Positions 23,801 through 36,329 are shown, numbered from the stretch's first letter. The stretch: DNA of 64,000 bases from Todiramphus chloris collaris (GCA_025345505.1 JANVCC010000174.1:4188893-4252892); one strand, 5' to 3'. Translations and numbers: made by a program. Notes: generated by a model not told the origin, from the sequence alone.

Positions 23801-26800
23801 CAAAGAATCCTAGTAAAACATCCCCAGCCCCTTCAGAAAGGTCAGTGTTGCAAAGGAGACTCTAAACGTTCGGTATGCTGCAGGAGGATACATGGACAGG
23901 CAGATAAATAGCTCCCTAACAATTTAGATGGCTAGAGGAGGGGGATGAGTATACACGGAATAGAACAGCTAGAACTTAGTGTACCGGCACAGCATGGTGA
24001 AGCCAGGAGAATTAACCCATGGGGACTGCTGTGGTAACATGGCTAGAGGTCTTCCAATACCAAAACTCACTTATTCACGAGCACATGGAGTGCTTGCTTT
24101 GCTGCAGCCTGTACCAGAAATTACTCTGAGAAAATCAAGTGTAGGGGAAGTGCTGCTGTTCACACAGAACAATCAAAAGGCTGCTGCTTTCTTATTTCAA
24201 GAGAATATACAGATTGCTCTTCAGAAGGGTGCAAACCCAGTAGATACTCCGTTTTATCAGGGATTGGCCAGCCTGTGATCCCTATTTCTCTTTCAAATAC
24301 ACCAAGCTGTTTCTGAGCACAGGGACATTTCAGTGCTCGTGCAGCAGCACACAATGCATCAAGGACGAACCACGTGTTACCCTCTCCTGGTGCTGTTTCT
24401 TCACCTCACTCTTGCAGCCTCTCTTGCTATTCTTTTTCTATTTCCTGTTTACATTCTGTTTTTAATGTGCTCCTTCTTCCTTTATTCATTCCATTCTCCT
24501 GTCTTCACCAGCTAAGCCTCCTTTCAAACAAAGGGAGAAAGAGAAAATGGAACAGAAGTTTTCCATTCCAGGCGACATGACTTCAGCAAGTAGCTGCCTC
24601 TTCAGCTTGACATGCCCTAGTCCCCTTCTTCACGATGCCTATTTCCCCATCACACCTACAGAAGAAACGTCTTCATGACAGGATAGGCTCTAAAGAGTAG
24701 AGCTCTGACTGCACGGAGGTCCCTCGGGACCTGCCTGATGGGAGCAGCACTGAGGTGAGTCCCTGGAGCAGGCAGGAAGGTGTCCTGCAGACTGCAGGTG
24801 AAGTTGAAGTCTCCACACAAGGAGAAGGAGATTTAAGGCCATGAACAGGAGAATTTCTGCTGCATCACATGCAAATACCACAGCCATCCAAATAAACCAC
24901 GAGATTATTCCCTCCCTTATAACTGGGCCACTTGCTTTCCTTCATAGCAAAGCCCAAAATACATTCTTCAATTCAAAATCTTATTTTAAACTAAGAAAAA
25001 GTAATGACAATCAAGTAGACATCAAGTCTCCAGAGATGCCAGTAGCACTTTGGAGGAGAGTGACCATGTATGTTTCTCTTCTGTAAGAGCATACAGTAAG
25101 TTATGGCAATGAACCAACCATCCACAAGTACAGCATCCGACAGTGATCCACAGGAAACAAAAGACATCCGGTGTCTGCAGCCACACACACAGTTCTGGAC
25201 TGACATCATTCTGAGCAGGGACAAGTGAAAAGAACAGCTCATCCAGCTGACTGCTGATGGCACCTGTATCAGGAGCCCGTAGTTGGTAGTGAGGTGATGA
25301 ACAAACAACCCACACTTCAGACAGGTGATATTGCTGACACTCTCCTAGTCTCAAGGATACTGGACAAAATTCAGGAGTCAGTGACACTTTCTCTGTTCAG
25401 AATCTTGCCCTGCCCAGAGCCAGTGGGTCGTATTTCAAGGCTTATCCCGTGTGATGCCAGTTCTGAACTCATTTTCATACCGTTCTCCTGCCTCACCACA
25501 GCGGCTGCCAGCTGCAGTGCTTCTCCATCTTCCCCTGCCTGCTTCTTTGGACTTAACTAAGAGTAAGTCTGCTTACATGAACATGCCTGCTCCGAGTAGT
25601 GAGTTACACCACACATAACATGCATGCTGTGTTCCTTTGTCTTACAGCTCTTTCGTTTCCAATTCCACACTGCAGTTTTGATTTGCTCTTACGTTTTGAA
25701 CAAATTTATGGTCTCTACTCCTGAATAACATTCCTGAAACAGCATCTTGTTTGTATAAATGGTACCTGCTGTAGTACAATTTGCAACCTGTAGTTACCTT
25801 ACTGTTACTTTGCTGATGGGGTAAGATTTTGCTACTGATAATGGAGGCAAGAGCTCTTCAGTTAACGAGGTAAGGATTTAGGTTTTCAGCTCTGAAGCGG
25901 AAGAGATCAATCCCATTTGTGACCCAAGGGAGGAGCTGTTACACAGGATCCCAACACAGATTCCATCATTGCCTTCTCATAGTATATTTGAGCTGGTACC
26001 CCATGTATCATATTTCCCCATGCTACAGAACTCTCAGTTCCTCACACCAGAGAAAGAAATGTCCGCTTCTTAAACATTTGTTTCAAGCTGGTATGAAAAA
26101 TGTATTGCAGTGAGTGGTTTCAATCCTTGTTGTGTCTGCTGAAGGTTTCATACTGCCAGAATCACACAAGCAAAAAACTATTCCTGATTACAAATGATAC
26201 CCATCATTTTCCCCCCTCAAAAACAACTGGTTCTATAGATGCAGATTTGTCTTCATGACTTGCAAGGTATGAGTGATGGGGAGATGAATTATGGAGAGAT
26301 GAAACCAGGAAGACCTAAACATGTTTCTAGAGATTGCAATGAAAGGGCAGAAGGCAGATGGGAAATTCTTTCAGTCCTGTATGACAGAAACAAATCTCTT
26401 TATAGTGAGAAAATTGGTCTAGAGCTTTTCCTTATAGCAGAGGAAAAAAAATCTTAAAATGCCTAAGCCTTTTTAGTTTAGGAAAACTGCAAACTTCCCA
26501 AAGTGCAATAACTCCTAGGGTTTTTTTTTTGCCTAATTCATGGAGAAAAACATGACCTTATGCCTTGCTTGCAGTTCACTCCCTTGGGTTTGATTGCTCT
26601 GCTAGTTAAACAAGACACTGGTCAAGGTTTAACACCATTATAGGTATTTTATTGGGTTTTAATTTTGCTTTCAGTTTTTGGCAATGTTTCCAGTAGTACC
26701 AGGCAGGGAAATGAGATCTTCATCCCAAGGCAAAGATCCCTTTCCAAAATTGTTAATCTTCCCTTACGACACATTTTGGAATACAAACCTATCCAGAGGG

Positions 26801-27854
26801 GGTTTATTCAGCACTAGGCTGTGGAAGTGCTCAGACTGGGGGGTTATTACAGTGGGACAGATGTTAACAATAATTCAAACTTTTATTCACCCTGTTTCAC
26901 CACCACAGCTGCTCTTGGTTTTCCTTATGGCCCCACCCAGTGACACTTGGCACACAAGCAGACACACGTATGTAGTACAGGGAGTGATGCTTCACACTGT
27001 TATTAGAGAACCAGGCTTCCTTTAGCATGCAATGTTATCATCACAAACTCACGACTACACTCTGTCACTGTATTATATTCCCTATCTGCTGGAATCAGCA
27101 GAATTAGAAGGCAGATCTGGTTTCCACATATCACTTCTGATGAATTTTTGTGTTACAGAGACTGAAGACAGCTAGAGCCTCTCAGTGACCCAGATCTCAA
27201 TTACAGAGCCTCTGGACATGCCAGGTTCCAGCCACTTGGAGGTTTGTCCCACAAGCGTGTCCAGTGAAGCTGTTTAAAGGCTCCATGTAACTGAATTCAC
27301 GGGTGAGAGAAGGCAACAGGGACTTAGAAAGTTTACAAATTAAACTAATTTACGCCTTTACTCACAGGGGTAATTGCATATGAGGAGGACTAGTTCCTAA
27401 TGAAACACCAGTTTCTCCCCCAGCTCGTACCTGTACGGCAAGCCTAGTTCACAGACCTTCACTCCAGAGCCTGCTCTCCTTTTCTGAGGACACAATTCCA
27501 ACCTCGCGTGCCTTAGCGCAGCAGCGCCCGTGCAGCGCAGCCATGGAAGTCAAACATGCCGTAACACCAATGTACAGCTGCAAAGATGCAGAAACATGCA
27601 ATATTTTCAAACAAAATACTACTGCAGAGAATAAAGGTAAGTTAATGGGCTGTAGATTTAGAAAGCCTCTGAGAAGTGGATTGGGAAAGTTATGTAAACT
27701 ATTGGGTTTCAAAGAGTGATTTGGCTAAAAACATCCTGGGATGTGCTTGCTTCACAGAACAGAGAGCTTTCTGAGGAGGCAACCAGTGATGGCATTCCAA
27801 CTACACATCTCACTGATAGCCAAGCAGAGCCTTCTATTATTACATTTGGGTTTC
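17841..27854. other. Long unique non-coding stretch, no gene seen
   Basis: About 10 kb without a gene I can support. It holds short homopolymer runs (for example a G-run at 18529-18535 and a T-run at 26521-26530) and many short open frames without domain or splice support. An AATAAA near 22706 lies at the end of a short plus-strand open frame, but nothing else indicates a transcript end. No transposon family was recognised. This is either intergenic DNA or a long intron. Confidence 0.4.
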
Positions 27855-27875
27855 AAAAAAAAAAAAAAAAAAAAA
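27855..27875. repeat. Poly(A) run
   Basis: Twenty-one consecutive A residues. The upstream sequence is not recognisable as a retroposon body and no flanking duplication was seen, so this may be a simple repeat or the tail of a decayed insertion. Confidence 0.85.
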
Positions 27876-28635
27876 GCTTTCGAAAATTAAGTTAAACTGA
27901 AGTTAAAAATAATACACTAAAAATGTTTCCAAATGTTCGCCACTTAAAAAAAATGAGTCCCCCGGAGGTTTCACAAAACTCTGACTATTCTCCCCAAATG
28001 GTGTAATTACTGTAATGAGTTTGCACTGCCAAGTTGCTGTCCAGGCCAATTAGACAGGCGTGTGCGCTGCTGGCTGTTCCTGGTGGTCAGCACCACGGGA
28101 GGCAGGACACGTTGGCAGACACGGGGGCTGAGCACATTCCCATTTGCACAAACCCATGCATATGATGCAAGAAAAATTAACCAAAAGCAACAGGAACTTT
28201 TCCTAAGTGCAAGAGCATGAATCTCAACACAGTAATAAAGCTTTTCATGAAGAACTCTTAAAATGAAATAAGATGATCCTAAGAATATGCAGGTATGGGA
28301 CAGGAACGACCAGTTCCTGACTTGGCAGCCAAGTCTTTTAGCCTATGTAAGAAACATGCAGAAAGCATCATGGGCATCAATACTCACAATAGTCTATATT
28401 CACCTAAAATACTGATGAATATGCTTCAGAAAAGTCTTATCCTTTACAAAGAACACCCAAACATCTCTCATCCCAACATCAGGGTTTTCCACCAATACTA
28501 CTGCAAAACAACAAGTGATGACCATCTTTTTTAATGAAATCTGATGAAAGGATCTACCTCTCTTGTCCAGACTCCGATTCATCAAGTATCTTCCTAATTG
28601 ATTCTGTACCCAGGTACAAATCTCTAGCCTAGGCT

Positions 28636-28692
28636 TTGCAAAAAGTCAGACTGGATAATGATCAGAAAGTCCTGTAGGTACAGATCCATAAA
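28636..28692 (+). repeat. Ancient CR1-like LINE 3' end
   Basis: The segment contains AAAAGTCAGACTGGATAATG followed by 'atcagaaagtcctgtagg' and an ATAAATTTG-type tail. This matches the order of the CR1 3' terminal region in its sense orientation (GTCAGACTAGATGATCA, then a GGTCCCTTCTGG-like block, then a short A/T-rich octamer tail). Only the last 50-60 bases are recognisable and divergence is high, indicating an old insertion. Confidence 0.45.
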
Positions 28693-29665
28693 TTTGATTT
28701 GCAGAGACACGTTTATTGTAGCAAAAAGCAAAGTACTAGTTAATGTACAGCAGGTAAACTATACCTGTGATGTACAAGATCACAACAGCACAGTAAAGCA
28801 GCAGGAACCACCCCTTCCAGTGAAAAAAAGTCTGAATATTAGTCTGAAGTGAGGGTCAGAGTTTGTGGAGTGAGATACAAAGCAAGCTCATCTGAAGTAT
28901 TTCCAGAATGATCTACATAAAGCATGTAGCCTGTCTTAACAACATCTGAAGAGCTACAAAACCAGCCAATAGATGCAACAGCTCAGAGACAGGAGTCCCA
29001 CTGAGTCTGGATGAAATCATTACAAATGAGGAGAGCAATGTTTGTGCTAGAGGAAAGGATGGAATTCATTAGAAGTGCAGTGACAGTTCATATTCCTGAC
29101 AATGAGTAACCAGTAAAATGGGGGTTTTGTTTGTTCCTTCATTTGCTACAAAGATCTTAGAGCAAAATAAACACTGAAAATTGAGAAATAGCTTACAGTG
29201 ATGAACTCGGGTAAATCCAACTTCTTTTACAAGGGAATACCAAAGCAGATTTTAAACATTTGGCAGCTTATCAGAAGCCAGAGGAAGATTAACTATGTGA
29301 GTGAAAAATCAGGCCAAGAAACCAAAACCAGCTTTTCACAATGAAGGAAAGCCAAGGAGGAACAGAGTCTAAAAAGCATCTGGAAAGAAACATTAAGATC
29401 ATTTCACTCTTAGGAAATACATCATTGAAGCAAGAGGAATTTGAATTCCTTTTTTAAGCGTGCAGGTATTTATTAATTATTTGTAAGATTCAGAGAGAGT
29501 GTCAAAGCCCTAAGAGCATCGAGCCCCCATCACACAGAACAGAGTCACTCAGTAACAAGTGCACAGGTACCGCTGGCGGTACCACGGCTCGTGATTGTTC
29601 ACAGACAGCACAGAGACACGAGGCAGCTTCTATAAAGTCACCAAATGGAACCCCTCACTGACACT
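28693..29665. other. Unique non-coding sequence, no gene seen
   Basis: Ordinary AT-rich sequence. No gene, RNA or further repeat was recognised. Confidence 0.4.
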
Positions 29666-30010
29666 CCCAATCTCCTCGTATCGTTTGGCAAATCCAAGCT
29701 GAAGTTCCTGACATCTGCAGTAATCCCTGAACTCCAGCGCCAGCTCCGCTACCGGCTCTCTCCGCCGCCTCGGACAGAACGTGTCATTACCAGCCCGTGT
29801 TCCTAAAGAACTGACAGCAGGAAAATTTGGGTTTCCAGCTCGGTATTCACTTCCAAATTTCACAAGCATATTCCATTTCCTACATTCCCATGGAAATTCC
29901 AAAGCCCACAGCCTCTCTTCGCTCTGTGTCAAACACTCGTGTTCGCAGCTGGAAACCCCTCGGTGGTGGAAGGTCCCCGCACACCTCGCGCACACTTTCC
30001 TAGAGGAGTC
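29666..30010. promoter_or_regulatory. GC-rich, CpG-enriched patch
   Basis: About ten CpG dinucleotides fall between 29675 and 29800, with more between 29920 and 30000, against CpG-poor flanks. The minus strand is open for 129 codons at 29630-30019 and ends with a natural-looking tail (words FAKRYEEIGSVSEGFH). No domain is recognised, however, and the frame crosses no supported splice junction, so I keep this as a compositional feature with possible coding content. Confidence 0.3.
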
Positions 30011-31649
30011 CTGACTCACGAGTGAAGTTCACAACGTGCTTCGTGTGCACAGATCTGAACGGCTCCAGACACTAAAAGGCACCACCACGTCCCCAAGACT
30101 GCCTGATGTAACAGCTTTAGAGTCCCAGAGATAAACAAAGGTTCCCAAAGGGTCCTACTGAAGCCTTCAACTTGCTGTATTCCTTTCAAGGAATTTCCAT
30201 TTCTTCAGCGGAGTAAGACTAGGCATCACACAAACTTCAGACACTTCTTCACACGTTAGAAAAAAAGAGAAAGGAAGAGAAGCCAAAACCTCTCTGACTT
30301 TTTTCTGGCTGATTTCAAACTGTAGGAATTCCCCAATCACAAAAATGCTCTGCCCTCGCTAAGGAAATGGTGTTGATTAGAAGAAAAAGTTCCAGATGTT
30401 AACTGAAAGCAATTTGAAGACTAAGGGAAAGTGGAAGAGAGAGAAGGCATGTGAGGTGACCCCACCCCAGGCAGGAAACACAGCCAGAGCCTTGTACCCG
30501 CTCAGCAGTTGGGCTGCAGCCAAAGGCCAGATAACCCGCACTAGGCTCTTCTCCCTCCCCATCCAGGCAGTAATTAGAGCATTTCCAGTTTAACCCCATC
30601 AATTCTTTAGATCCTTTCTGATTTGCATTCTTGGGTAAACATATAAACAAATCAGTATTAAAGTTCAGCAGGAAGAAGCAGAGCCACCTGTTTTTCCTTG
30701 CAATTCCCACACGATCTCTTCCGTACGTTATTAGGGCAGTGTCCCTGACTGAGATCCAGAGGGATCCAGAGGGATCTCAGAAGGCACAGACAGGGTTAAA
30801 CCAGTAAGTTGTTCAAGAGGAGACACTGCAGAGGGAAGACAAATGTCTTAGCTCTTCCTAAAGTTAGTTCATGCTATCTAACTCTTCCTGGGTTCTGGAA
30901 AATGGCCAGAGTAACCCAGCTGTTCCTTTCTCTGGGGGTGAACTACCAGTGCTCATTTAGAGTTCTTCCATCCACGACATGTGAGCTATTACCTATCAGA
31001 ACAATGTTACTTACTTTTGGTATTTAGGGAAAAGAAAGGGAAAAAAATGAACGCATGCTGGCCATGAAAGTCTACATGTGCTTCACAAGATTGAGACTTA
31101 TTTTCTCCCTACTGGAAAAGCGTTCGCTATGGGAGAAAGCTGTTTCCTGCTGCAGAGACTACTGCACTGAGAAGTAAGCCCAACCAGAAGCTAAGCTCTC
31201 ACCTGCTTATTTACTTACTACAGTGCCATAGAGGAGTGCTCTTTTCCTTCCAGACACTGAAATTCTTCTCTTGACCAAAGGACCATGAAGACTGTGTGAC
31301 ATTATTATATAAACATAAAGGATTTTTAGTTAAATAAATATTTACTTTATACATTGCCTTGCATGCTGCAAGATGGTGATGTAGCCTACAATGGACACAC
31401 AGGTCGCAGGAAAATGCATTTGTTGCTGAGCATCACCATGGGTTTGGATTTACCAGAGACTTTCTTCCTCTCTCCCTTACATACTTGTGGTTTCATGCAA
31501 AGCAAAGCAATGTGGGTGATGGCCTCACTGTATTTTTCAGAAAGACAGATATAGGAGGTTCAAAAGTTGAGGTTAGCTGTTTTAAAACTGGATCTTTCTG
31601 TCCCTCTCCAAGATAAAAATTATTTTTCCAAGTTTGGGGACCTTCTGAC
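30011..31649. other. Unique non-coding sequence, no gene seen
   Basis: No gene is supported. It contains the small tandem and inverted repeat at 30749-30780, annotated separately, and purine-rich stretches near 30250-30280 and 30420-30450. Confidence 0.4.
30749..30780. repeat. Tandem decamer inside an inverted repeat
   Basis: The decamer GATCCAGAGG occurs twice in tandem (30753-30762, 30763-30772) and begins a third time. The whole is enclosed by 9-base inverted arms, CTGAGATCC (30749-30757) and GGATCTCAG (30772-30780). It probably arose by local slippage. The palindromic frame is unusual, but its function is unknown. Confidence 0.75.
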
Positions 31650-31912
31650 AATCATAAAAATCACAGTAACAGTAAGGGTGGAAAGGACCTCTGGAGTTCT
31701 AGTCCGACCTCCTTGCTCAAAGCAGGAGCAAAAGGGGAGGTTGCTCAGGGGCCTGTCCAGTCCTATTTTCAGTATCTCCAAGGACAGAGCCTTCATGAGC
31801 AAGCTCTCTGGGCAAACTGTTCCACTGCTCAATGACACACTCAGCGAAAATACAGGAAATTCTACTTAAACATAAGTAGGAAATTTCAGTTTGTGTCCAT
31901 TGCCTCTCAAAA
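31650..31912 (-). mobile_element. CR1 LINE 3' fragment
   Basis: This is the best-supported repeat in the window. Read on the plus strand it follows the reverse complement of the CR1 3' region block by block: GGAAAGGACCTCTGGAG, then TCTAGTCCGACCTCCTTGC, TCAAAGCAGGAGC, GGTTGCTCAGGGGCCTGTCC, TATCTCCAAGGACAGAGCC, CTCTCTGGGCAAACTGTTCC and TTTGTGTCCATTGCCTCTC. The element therefore lies on the minus strand, with its 3' end near 31650 (a degraded ATCATAAAAATCAC octamer tail) and a 5' truncation near 31912, as usual for CR1. It has no coding capacity. CR1 is the dominant LINE of birds and is also found in other reptiles. Confidence 0.9.
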
Positions 31913-32339
31913 GCATAAGTTATATTATTTTTTTCTGTCTGAAGCATTCTGACAGCTGAGCCCTACATTCGCAGCCGTGATGCACAGCGATCCCTAGGAA
32001 GGAAATTAGCATACCCTATGAAGAAGGCATTTCTGCCCTACTCCCAGAATATGTGAAAATTAACATATGGCTGCAGATTGAAACAAGGGAATTCATAGGC
32101 CTGTTTTCTCCAAGTCACAAAACCCAGCTCCTCCATGTCTTAGGGAAATCTGCTGCACTTGAATCTTCTCACACACGCTGCTTGTTACTGATAGGCAATT
32201 ACTACACCGGACCAGGCTCTAGCTTTAGCAGCTCTTGTTTGCGTGCAGTGCCCGGTGTATGTGTACGGAGAGCTGGGAGGTATTGCAACGTCTGATTTAA
32301 CCACGTCTAGCTGTCTGGCTTACTGAGAAAGGTAACCTC
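31913..32339. other. Unique non-coding sequence, no gene seen
   Basis: Sequence between the CR1 fragment and the MIR-like relic. No gene or further repeat was recognised. Confidence 0.4.
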
Positions 32340-32455
32340 ACTGACACTTCATCCTCCGATGGTACTTACAGATTGCAAGCTGAGGCACAGAGGGATGAAA
32401 TCGCTTCCGATTGAATAGCGTGGCCAGGGTTAAAAATGAGACTTGCCTGCTGCAT
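32340..32455 (+). repeat. Possible MIR-like SINE relic
   Basis: The line 'acagattgcaagctgaggca' followed by 'cagagggatgaaatcgcttc' and 'gtggccagggttaaaaatga' follows the MIR core order (ACAGATGAGGAAACTGAGGCACAGAGAG, then a TAAGT.ACTTGCCCAAGGTCA-like block). The first 30 bases match well, the rest weakly. Confidence 0.4.
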
Positions 32456-32984
32456 TACTTGCCAGACACACTCTTTCCCCACTGCCATGTTTGCCACTTA
32501 AACTGGGTTAATTTTAACCTGCCAGGGCACATAAAACATCACACATGCAGTACTTAACCAAATCAGTTGTCATTTCAGTTCTGGGTCACTTGAAGCTGCC
32601 TGTGAAAGACAACTGACCGAAAACTGTTCCTAGAAGCAAGTCAGCCAATTGCCAGTAAATGTGCAGAAATAATGAACTATTTGTAGCAAATACAAGAACA
32701 GGTGAAATTTTCTGCAGAAATTCTGCTGCCATTTATATTCTGAGCCAGGTACCAAAACACGTAGGTCCCTAAAATCCAAACAATTTGGATTTTAATGCCA
32801 ATTGTTCTTCCTGTTACCAGTATTTGCATTACAGAAGCAATATGGATGTAATCTGGCCCTGTCGTGTAAGGCTAAAAGCAGACAGGTGGAAGATACTTCC
32901 TGAGAATCATAGGGAAGGCCTTGTAGTCCTTTCAGAAGATCTGCCCAGAACTAAGCTAAACAACTGATGGAGAACATGCTGCAG

Positions 32985-33072
32985 GGAGTCATCGGGAACT
33001 GGCAGAAGAGATGGACAAGATGACACAATAGGGTTTTTTTCCACCTCTGATTTCTGTGATTACATAATTCCA
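32985..33072 (+). repeat. Degraded CR1-like LINE 3' end
   Basis: The segment 'gagatggacaagatgacaca' continuing 'tagggtttttttccacctct' and 'gatttctgtgattacataat' resembles the sense-strand CR1 terminus (GGATGGACTAGATGACCTCATAGGGTCCTTTCCACCTCTAATTTCTATGATT...). Its 3' end is at about 33068, opposite in orientation to the copy at 31.65-31.91 kb. Only the terminal part is recognisable. Confidence 0.6.
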
Positions 33073-33189
33073 TCTTGATATGGGACCAGAGGAGCTGACA
33101 GTTCCATCTGCAGTCTCTCTTAAAAGTTATTGACTCTACCCATGGAACAGACCAAAAATTTAAGGGGAAAACACCACAACGTATTAGGA

Positions 33190-33214
33190 ATTGAGGGTGT
33201 GCATCACCCTCAAT
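33190..33214. repeat. Perfect 10-bp hairpin
   Basis: ATTGAGGGTG at 33190-33199 and CACCCTCAAT at 33205-33214 are perfect reverse complements around a five-base TGCAT loop. In RNA this would form a stable short hairpin. It is too short to be a microRNA precursor by itself, and the surrounding sequence does not obviously extend the stem. Confidence 0.8.
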
Positions 33215-36200
33215 ATTTGGGTTGTTAATAAAGCCATAAATGGGAATGAAAACACGATGAAAGCAAAGATTGGTCTTGGTTTAAAAGCATGGTGAAGATG
33301 TGACCAGATGATAATAAACCATCTGCTTATTAAGTAGAGCAAGCACTGCTACGAAGCTACAAATCAAGGTTTTGAAACTGTTTTCTTCAGCATATAAAAG
33401 AAAATCTCTCTTTGCAAAGCAGAATTAGTTTCCAAAATTTCAGAACTTTTCAGTTCCTGCAGGTGTCCTTGTGCAATATTTTCTGAAGCATTTTTAAAAT
33501 TAAAAATAATAAAACCTCTAACGGTGCTCTCTTGGCTATGGAAATCAGAACAGTTATGAAAGAGCAACAAAGCATCATTTCTCCTTTAGCTGCCAACAAC
33601 TCCAGAAACATGTTTGCTGGAACTCTGACCTCTTACATAGAAAACATTAAAACAACTGCAACTTGATACAATTAACTGGTATTAGATTCAAAGTTTGTGA
33701 AGCCAACTGGCTTTTATGATATATTTCTTGGTACTTACATACTAATGGAAACACTCCAAACTTTTGAAAAATATATTCCAGATAGGCCATTAACTCATGT
33801 TTTTTAAAGCAACTGCTCGTCCTGTCTGCAAAGAATGAAAAACAGACACAGCATTTCTACTGCTGCACACCCAAGAAACTTCTATCTGCATTCAGCTCTG
33901 CCTCAGAGTATTTTAACAATGGCAATATTTGAAGTGTTACGGATAAAGCTGTCATTGCACTGCTCAAAATACTAGTATCACAGCTGTACCATTTCCCAAC
34001 CTTTCTCTTCACTCCCTGTGTTAATATTAAGATGTATGTAAACCTCATTCTAAACCAGAAAGCCTTCAGCTATAGCCTGCTCTACACGGTACACTTTCTG
34101 TACGACAGGAACAGGGGCACATGGGCCAGAGTAGTGACTGTAGCAGATGGGTGAGGGGTAGAGATTATGAAGCTCCTGGAACTGTAACTCCTATGCATTC
34201 CTTCCACCTGCTATCGACAGCAGAATTAAGGAGAGAGAAGGTTGGCTTGGGTTCTACAAGCCAAAGGACTAGAAGAACTGTGTAATGAGGGTTGCTGCTG
34301 GTTAACTGAAGAGACTCACTAACAAATGCGACCGATTGGTTTCTGCTGGATACTCAGTGGACTGTTTACAGTCATCAGGAAAACTCAACCCAGCAGCTAA
34401 TTAAGAGGTGTTTATACCATCCTGGCACTGGGAAGCAGTCTGGCCAGCAATCTCACCAGCAAAAACACAGTGAACTTTCCAAGGTGGAAATGACAAGTTT
34501 ATTCTGCTTCTGCTCTTGAAACATCTCATGCAATAGTGCCCAGAGCTGTCAACTGCGGCACTCCCCGAGAGCTTGCATCATGTCACACTGCTGAGCACTC
34601 CTCCAGTTACAAATCCATAACCAATTAGGGCAGTTTCTGTGAACAGATGTGTACATTCATACTGCAACTGGTCCCTGTGCTTTCAGCTTTTCCTGGCTAA
34701 GTCCACATAGCTCAAAAAATGTTGGTTCATTTTCTCTATTGCTATAAGCACCCAAAGTTTCACTCGATGTTGTTTTGAAATAAATTGAAAGGAACCCAAG
34801 GAAATTAGTAAAGCAATCATCTGAGCATAGTGTGGGAAACAATACCAAATATTTTGACAAACAAGAAAAACTGACTTACCTCATTGATACACACAGCAAA
34901 GAAAAAAATGAGAAAGACCACTGCTTGGGGATCATGATCTTCAGCACACTACTGCCACAGCACATGACTGCAAAGCTGCCCACAGGGTCAGAGCTACACG
35001 CCTGTTGCCATAAGGAATCAGTCTGCCCATCCATCTTATCTCCCTCACTTAGTAAACTCTCCACCATTGTAATGAAGTGTAAAAGCTGTTTTCCAAAGTA
35101 CCCCACAAATCACTTCCTTATACACCAAGTTGACTAGAACTCAAAGAGGACATCATCTTTCCAGAGTGTTTGCAGTAAGGGTGTGTTTCGTGACAGAAAT
35201 GCAGTCACCGCAGGCTCCTGGTGCGGCTGTCCCTGTCACCCAGCCCTGCATCAGGTGGAAAGCTGTCTTCTTCCTTCCCAAAAACTGCACAGGCATGATT
35301 AGGCAAATGTTTCCCTAACAAGCACTTGCAGAATTTCCTACTGATGGTGCAGCGCTGACGTAACAGAAAATCCAGGTCTGCCATCTTTCCAAATGACACA
35401 GGAAAATGTAGCCAGTAAAAGCTCTAACTGGGGAACAGGGGCTTGGGATGGGATCTCACAAAAGCTCCCAGGTGATAAACAGCAGGCCAGCTCCCAGAAC
35501 CACATGGGGATGAACTCTCCTTTATGCATATGAACAGTGTCAGGGCTCCCACGGCACCACTCCTACATGTAAAACTGGAATCTGGAGAGCTCCCATGGAA
35601 GGCTGCCGTGACTGCACGTGACTAACGTGGCCAGGACACCCTTCCACTGCAAGATTTGGACTGTTAAGAAAAAGTAGTGACTAGAGAAATTCTACTGAGG
35701 ACTTCAGAAAACGGCCCTAGAATCTACAGTGTCCATGCACACCAGATGAACGGGTTCAAAGTCTCCTAGAAAATAATGACAGCCTTCAAAACAGTGACAC
35801 AGAGACAAGACAACAAGCACGGTGCTGCCTTAGCAGGTGGAAGGGCCAAGCCATAGAGACACATGGGTGTTGTGTAGTAGACAGAAACATTTTCAACACT
35901 TAAAGAAGTAAAACTGAATGGAATTCTTGAATGAATTACTATAGCTCTTCGAGTAATCAATTCCAATCACTATTAACAATATAACTTTCCCTTCAAAGAA
36001 TTACTTTCACCTTATAAAGTCAAAGCCTGTAACCTCCTTAATCTTTAACAGAGCCTGCAACAATTACTATAAGGCAGAGGATCTACATATTGGAAGCTCT
36101 ATGCAATTATCTCTTTTCCACCAGACTCTTTTGACGATCATAAATAACAGTAAAATTACCATAAAAATTAATAGTACTACAGTTAAAGAAAATCATTATG

Positions 36201-36239
36201 TAAAGGTTTATGAATTTTGCAGCCATTAATAGACATAAG
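33215..36239. other. Unique non-coding sequence, possibly downstream of a minus-strand gene
   Basis: About 3 kb of AT-rich sequence without a gene I can support. If the stop-containing segment at 36240-36329 is a real terminal exon on the minus strand, this is where its 3' UTR would lie. The nearest AATAAA on that strand that I found is near 34498-34503, about 1.7 kb downstream, so a short UTR is not supported. Confidence 0.35.
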
Positions 36240-36329
36240 TTAATGAGCCAGAGGCTTTCCAGAATACGGTATCAGATATTTCTCCACCAGTGAAACTTTC
36301 GGAGTTCCAAATCCTTCAGAGGTCACCAA
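36240..36329 (-). CDS. Candidate terminal coding exon (gene unidentified)
   Basis: On the minus strand a strong acceptor (pyrimidine-rich CTTTCTGTTCTATTTTTGAAG) is followed by 29 codons and TAA at 36240-36242. Only the frame starting at the first exon base is open from the junction to that stop. The peptide ends PYSGKPLAH. It can be joined in frame to the 11-base candidate at 36456-36466 and the 74-base candidate at 37520-37593. I do not recognise the protein. No polyadenylation signal lies nearby on that strand, which weakens the call, and chance cannot be excluded. Confidence 0.25.
   Translation of the reverse strand: MVTSEGFGTPKVSLVEKYLIPYSGKPLAH

Noticed and set aside
33061-33180. Minus-strand ADGT-containing peptide resembling a repeat motif of a ciliary protein
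   Set aside because: It overlaps a CR1-like 3' end and the motif is too short to be meaningful.
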